64,000 nucleotides of DNA from contig CM034548.1 in assembly GCA_020055645.1 (NCBI GenBank), positions 37,002,201-37,066,200 of the forward strand. Reading direction: 5' to 3'. This DNA comes from Tomocerus qinae (Eukaryota; Arthropoda; Collembola; Entomobryomorpha; Tomoceridae). Below, in pieces: positions 63,470-64,000 of this stretch. The position numbers and the translations under genes are program-made. The notes below the pieces were generated by a model, which was not told the origin of the DNA, did not search any database, and saw only the letters and a list, made by a program, of their open reading frames with translations. Each line of letters starts with the position of its first letter. The stretch's first letter is position 1.

Positions 63470-64000
63470 TTCTCTGCAATTTTATTCTGGTCTGCTGCCA
63501 TAGCCACTTTCATTTAACTCCCAATGACATCCACTAAAGACACTCGTATAATGTCAATGAACCTCGGCTCAATAAACGATGACAAACGTCGTCCAATGTG
63601 TCCCAATATGCTATAAATCATGTAATTATAGCATCTAAGCACTAAATATAATTATTACACAACAAATTTTTACTAATGTCACTATTTCACACCATATTAG
63701 GCTTTAAATATACTTCTATCAAAATAAATTTCAAAAGCTTCAATTACTGAATCCATTTTAAATGCTGAATAAAAACATACTACGGAGAATATCAACTTAT
63801 AAATTATTTCTCCAAGCTTTAAGTAACACAATCTAAATTCAAAATGAAAACTCAAGGTTTTTAAATGAAAGAAATTGTCATGGAAATGCAGATCCATGTT
63901 GAATATTTATCTCCGATTTCCACAGGTAAAAAATATTCTTTAGTCTTTATTAACCAATTGACGAAGAGGCACGTGGCTTTGAAGCGAAAAAAAGTAGGCT
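63470..64000. other. window end, no gene recognised
   Basis: Possible 3' UTR or intron after the exon at 63317. A minus-strand 66-codon frame at 63697-63897 has no support. Confidence 0.4.

Overview
This is a eukaryotic nuclear window. It is AT-rich and intron-bearing, with standard GT-AG splice sites, and it contains clear animal genes (Lis-1, an excitatory amino acid transporter, a receptor-type tyrosine kinase). An arthropod is the likeliest source; a springtail or another non-model hexapod or crustacean would fit, but the sequence does not fix the taxon. All gene models below were assembled by hand from splice signals and reading-frame phase.

Layout: (1) 1-1842, plus strand: the last four exons of a C2H2 zinc-finger gene whose 5' part lies outside the window. 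Its introns look like copies of one another. (2) 2784-8600, minus strand: a complete eight-exon sodium-coupled glutamate/aspartate transporter (SLC1/EAAT), 485 aa. (3) about 8.6-16.4 kb: no gene recognised. (4) 16412-18913, minus strand: a compact eleven-exon gene for a 478-aa protein that joins a multi-span membrane N-terminus to a tyrosine kinase domain. The model closes in frame across all ten introns and is the most unusual gene here. (5) about 18.9-24.0 kb: no gene recognised. (6) 24061-26803, plus strand: complete seven-exon Lis-1, 404 aa, with a polyadenylation signal at 27125. (7) about 27.2-64 kb: mostly non-coding. It holds a good first coding exon at 33269-33727 and three more isolated exon candidates (44021-44092, 60442-60585, 63317-63469), all plus strand and all compatible with phase 0. 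They may belong to one long-intron gene that I do not recognise.

Mobile DNA: at 37040-39323 there is a long inverted-repeat element whose arms carry arrays of perfect 20-bp palindromes. Each arm has been split by a different hAT-type insertion with a clean 8-bp target duplication, and the uninterrupted opposite arm serves as the empty-site control for each. At 47275-48562 a second inverted-repeat element carries 21-bp tandem repeats in both arms. A 36-bp minisatellite follows the zinc-finger gene.

The genes do not form a functional cluster. The transporter, the kinase, Lis-1 and the zinc-finger gene appear to be independent neighbours.
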